A DNA stretch of 31,657 nt, taken from contig CAJTTA010000026.1 of NCBI GenBank assembly GCA_910579305.1, forward strand, positions 1-31,657, read 5' to 3'. The translations under genes were made by a program, and so were the position numbers. How positions within the stretch are numbered: position 1 is the first letter of the stretch; each line of letters begins with the position of its first letter. Positions 30,611 to 31,657 of the stretch are shown here, one piece after another. The notes beneath the pieces are model-generated. The model made no database searches. It had not been told where the DNA came from and saw only the letters and a list, made by a program, of their open reading frames with translations. Source of the DNA: an uncultured Muribaculaceae bacterium (GTDB lineage: Bacteria; Bacteroidota; Bacteroidia; Bacteroidales; Muribaculaceae).

Positions 30611-31483
30611 TCATTCTTCTTCGTAATAGTAGGAGTAATCGATGCCTTTCATGAACATTTCGCGGTCGTTGATTTTGTCGGTCAAGGCCCCTTTGAGCAA
30701 GGTTTTGATGTGGGAGGAATCGACGACGCTCTCGCGCATCGCTGTCAGATATTCGTTCTTGTCAATCCGGCTCCAGTCCACACAGCGTTTCAGCGACCAA
30801 CGGAGCATCAAGTCAAGCCAGATGCGTGTGCTGCGCCCATTGCCTTCCATAAACGGATGAACCACGTTCATCTCCACATACTTGTCGGCGATTTCATCGA
30901 GAGTGGTTTCCGGCATACGCTCAATCGTCGGAATGATGGTCGGGAAGTGTAGACAGTTGGCAAACGTGAATCCACCTTTCGATATATTTTTGCTCCGTAT
31001 TTGTCCGGCAAAGTCATACAGTCCACCAAAGAGATAGGCGTGAATCTGTTGCAGACATTTTATGCTGCCTGGCTCAAGGGAATTGAGCAAGCCACTTTCA
31101 AACAAGGTATAAGCCTTCTTGCGGCTCTGCCCGTCAATGGTATTGTCGCTGTATGTGAACCAGTCAAGAAACTTACTCGCCCGGTTATTGGGATAATGCT
31201 TGGCAAGAAGAATTACCCCATCACTATTCAGTACATCGGCAATACGCTGTTTGCCATCCGGGGCCTCGAATTTGAACCCGTGAGTGGGACTCACGAGTTG
31301 AACGCCCTCTTGTTTCAATTTACGTTTAAGCCACCGCCAATAGTTGCCGGCCTTCGTATAGTCCGGCTCATCATTGATAGCGCGCACCACATCCGTCGCC
31401 GAAAACCACCAGCAGTTGTTCTCGTCATCCCAGACCGCCCTCACCTCGCGATCATTGAAAAAACGTATCGACTTCTTACCCAT
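30611..31483 (-). CDS. BRO-N-like/Fic fusion protein, probable AMP-transferase
   Basis: 290 residues. The N-terminal domain (about 1-105) has KSIRFFNDREVRAVWDDENN, CWWFSATDVVRAIND and GNYWRWLKRKL, resembling the BRO-N DNA-binding-like domain found in phage and RhuM-type proteins. The Fic domain (about 120-290) has IHAYLFGGLYDFAGQIRSKNISKGG (147-171) and the active-site loop HPFMEGNGRSTR (209-220), with catalytic H209 and phosphate-binding GNGR. Fic enzymes usually transfer AMP to hydroxyl groups of target proteins. The clear (S/T)xxxE(G/N) self-inhibition helix was not found; YSDNTIDGQS (111-120) is the nearest candidate and is imperfect. Its ATG overlaps the stop of a partial upstream gene by 8 nt, as in toxin-antitoxin or co-translated pairs. 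Base composition looks lower in GC than the neighbouring core genes, consistent with acquisition. Confidence 0.88.
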   Translation of the reverse strand: MGKKSIRFFNDREVRAVWDDENNCWWFSATDVVRAINDEPDYTKAGNYWRWLKRKLKQEGVQLVSPTHGFKFEAPDGKQRIADVLNSDGVILLAKHYPNNRASKFLDWFTYSDNTIDGQSRKKAYTLFESGLLNSLEPGSIKCLQQIHAYLFGGLYDFAGQIRSKNISKGGFTFANCLHFPTIIPTIERMPETTLDEIADKYVEMNVVHPFMEGNGRSTRIWLDLMLRWSLKRCVDWSRIDKNEYLTAMRESVVDSSHIKTLLKGALTDKINDREMFMKGIDYSYYYEEE

Positions 31484-31657
31484 TGTTTGTATTCAGTTTT
31501 ATAGACCGTAATTCTTTTGCGAGTGAAGGGCGGAAGCGATACTCCTGCAGTAAGAATTCGACAATCTCCTTTTGAGTTTCCGCATATCCGAATTCAGACA
31601 GGGATTCCAGGTCTGCTCTGAAATATGAGTACTTGGAAGAATTGACTTTTTTCTTTG
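31476..31657 (-). CDS. Partial gene running off the window, upstream of the Fic gene
   Basis: Only the last 59 codons are present, in frame with the edge from position 31655. The visible part reads KKKVNSSKYSYFRADLESLS and continues with FGYAETQKEIVEFLL and an ending ELRSIKLNTNNG. It is mixed charged and probably helical. Its TAA lies inside the fic start region (8-nt overlap), indicating translational coupling. I do not recognise the family. No Fic-inhibitory (S/T)xxxE(G/N) motif occurs in the visible part, so an antitoxin role is not supported by it, though the missing N-terminus could carry one. Confidence 0.65.
   Translation of the reverse strand, partial: KKKVNSSKYSYFRADLESLSEFGYAETQKEIVEFLLQEYRFRPSLAKELRSIKLNTNNG

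Overview
The window looks like a chromosomal segment of a fairly GC-rich gut Bacteroidales. My best guess is Muribaculaceae or a close relative, inferred from protein style and base composition rather than from a marker search. The evidence is a SusC/SusD/SusE/F outer-membrane glycan-uptake set, lipoproteins with acidic residues after the lipobox cysteine, a DUF4836-type lipoprotein, the Bacteroidota-type Ig-like lipoprotein, leaders without clear Shine-Dalgarno sites, and repeated Bacteroidota-type promoters (TTTG, 19-20 nt, TAnnTTTG).

Layout. (1) 192-10221 is a starch/alpha-glucan utilisation region. A secreted type I pullulanase (plus strand, with an overlapping small membrane-protein gene) converges on rpsO. 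Behind rpsO, on the minus strand, runs susC-susD-susF/E-susE. No regulator (SusR, HTCS or ECF sigma/anti-sigma) is visible. (2) 10583-13960 (minus) is a DUF4836-like lipoprotein followed by an ABC ATPase and an FtsX/MacB-like permease, with a 38-bp perfect palindrome between lipoprotein and ATPase. (3) 14129-15325 (plus) is an aspartate aminotransferase with an apparent TTG start. It converges on a 653-residue Ig-like lipoprotein gene. (4) 17451-18163 (minus) is a compact RNA/ribosome unit: tRNA-Glu, rpsT, tRNA-Glu, from one strong promoter to one terminator. (5) 18225-21760 (minus) is gyrB-tcdA-lolD.

(6) 22000-28606 (minus) is a surface-glycan cluster: two GT4 glycosyltransferases, a fused nucleotidyltransferase/PLP enzyme, a Wzx-type flippase and a LicD transferase. 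Read together, the fusion could make and CTP-activate a small phospho-amino alcohol (for example phosphoethanolamine from phosphoserine), which LicD would attach to a glycan. This is the most interesting functional hypothesis in the window. Divergent from it is a radical SAM protein with a C-terminal SPASM-like cysteine region (28915-30099).

(7) 30343-31657 holds tRNA-Leu(CAG) with its promoter and terminator, then an accessory-looking BRO-N-like/Fic fusion gene, preceded by an overlapping gene that runs off the window. This end has the look of a tRNA-associated integration boundary, but no integrase or duplicated tRNA end is visible here.

All reading frames appear intact. I saw no insertion sequence, CRISPR array, rRNA or convincing pseudogene. 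Several annotated starts were moved inward to an ATG at the signal peptide or at the family's normal start, using promoter positions where available.
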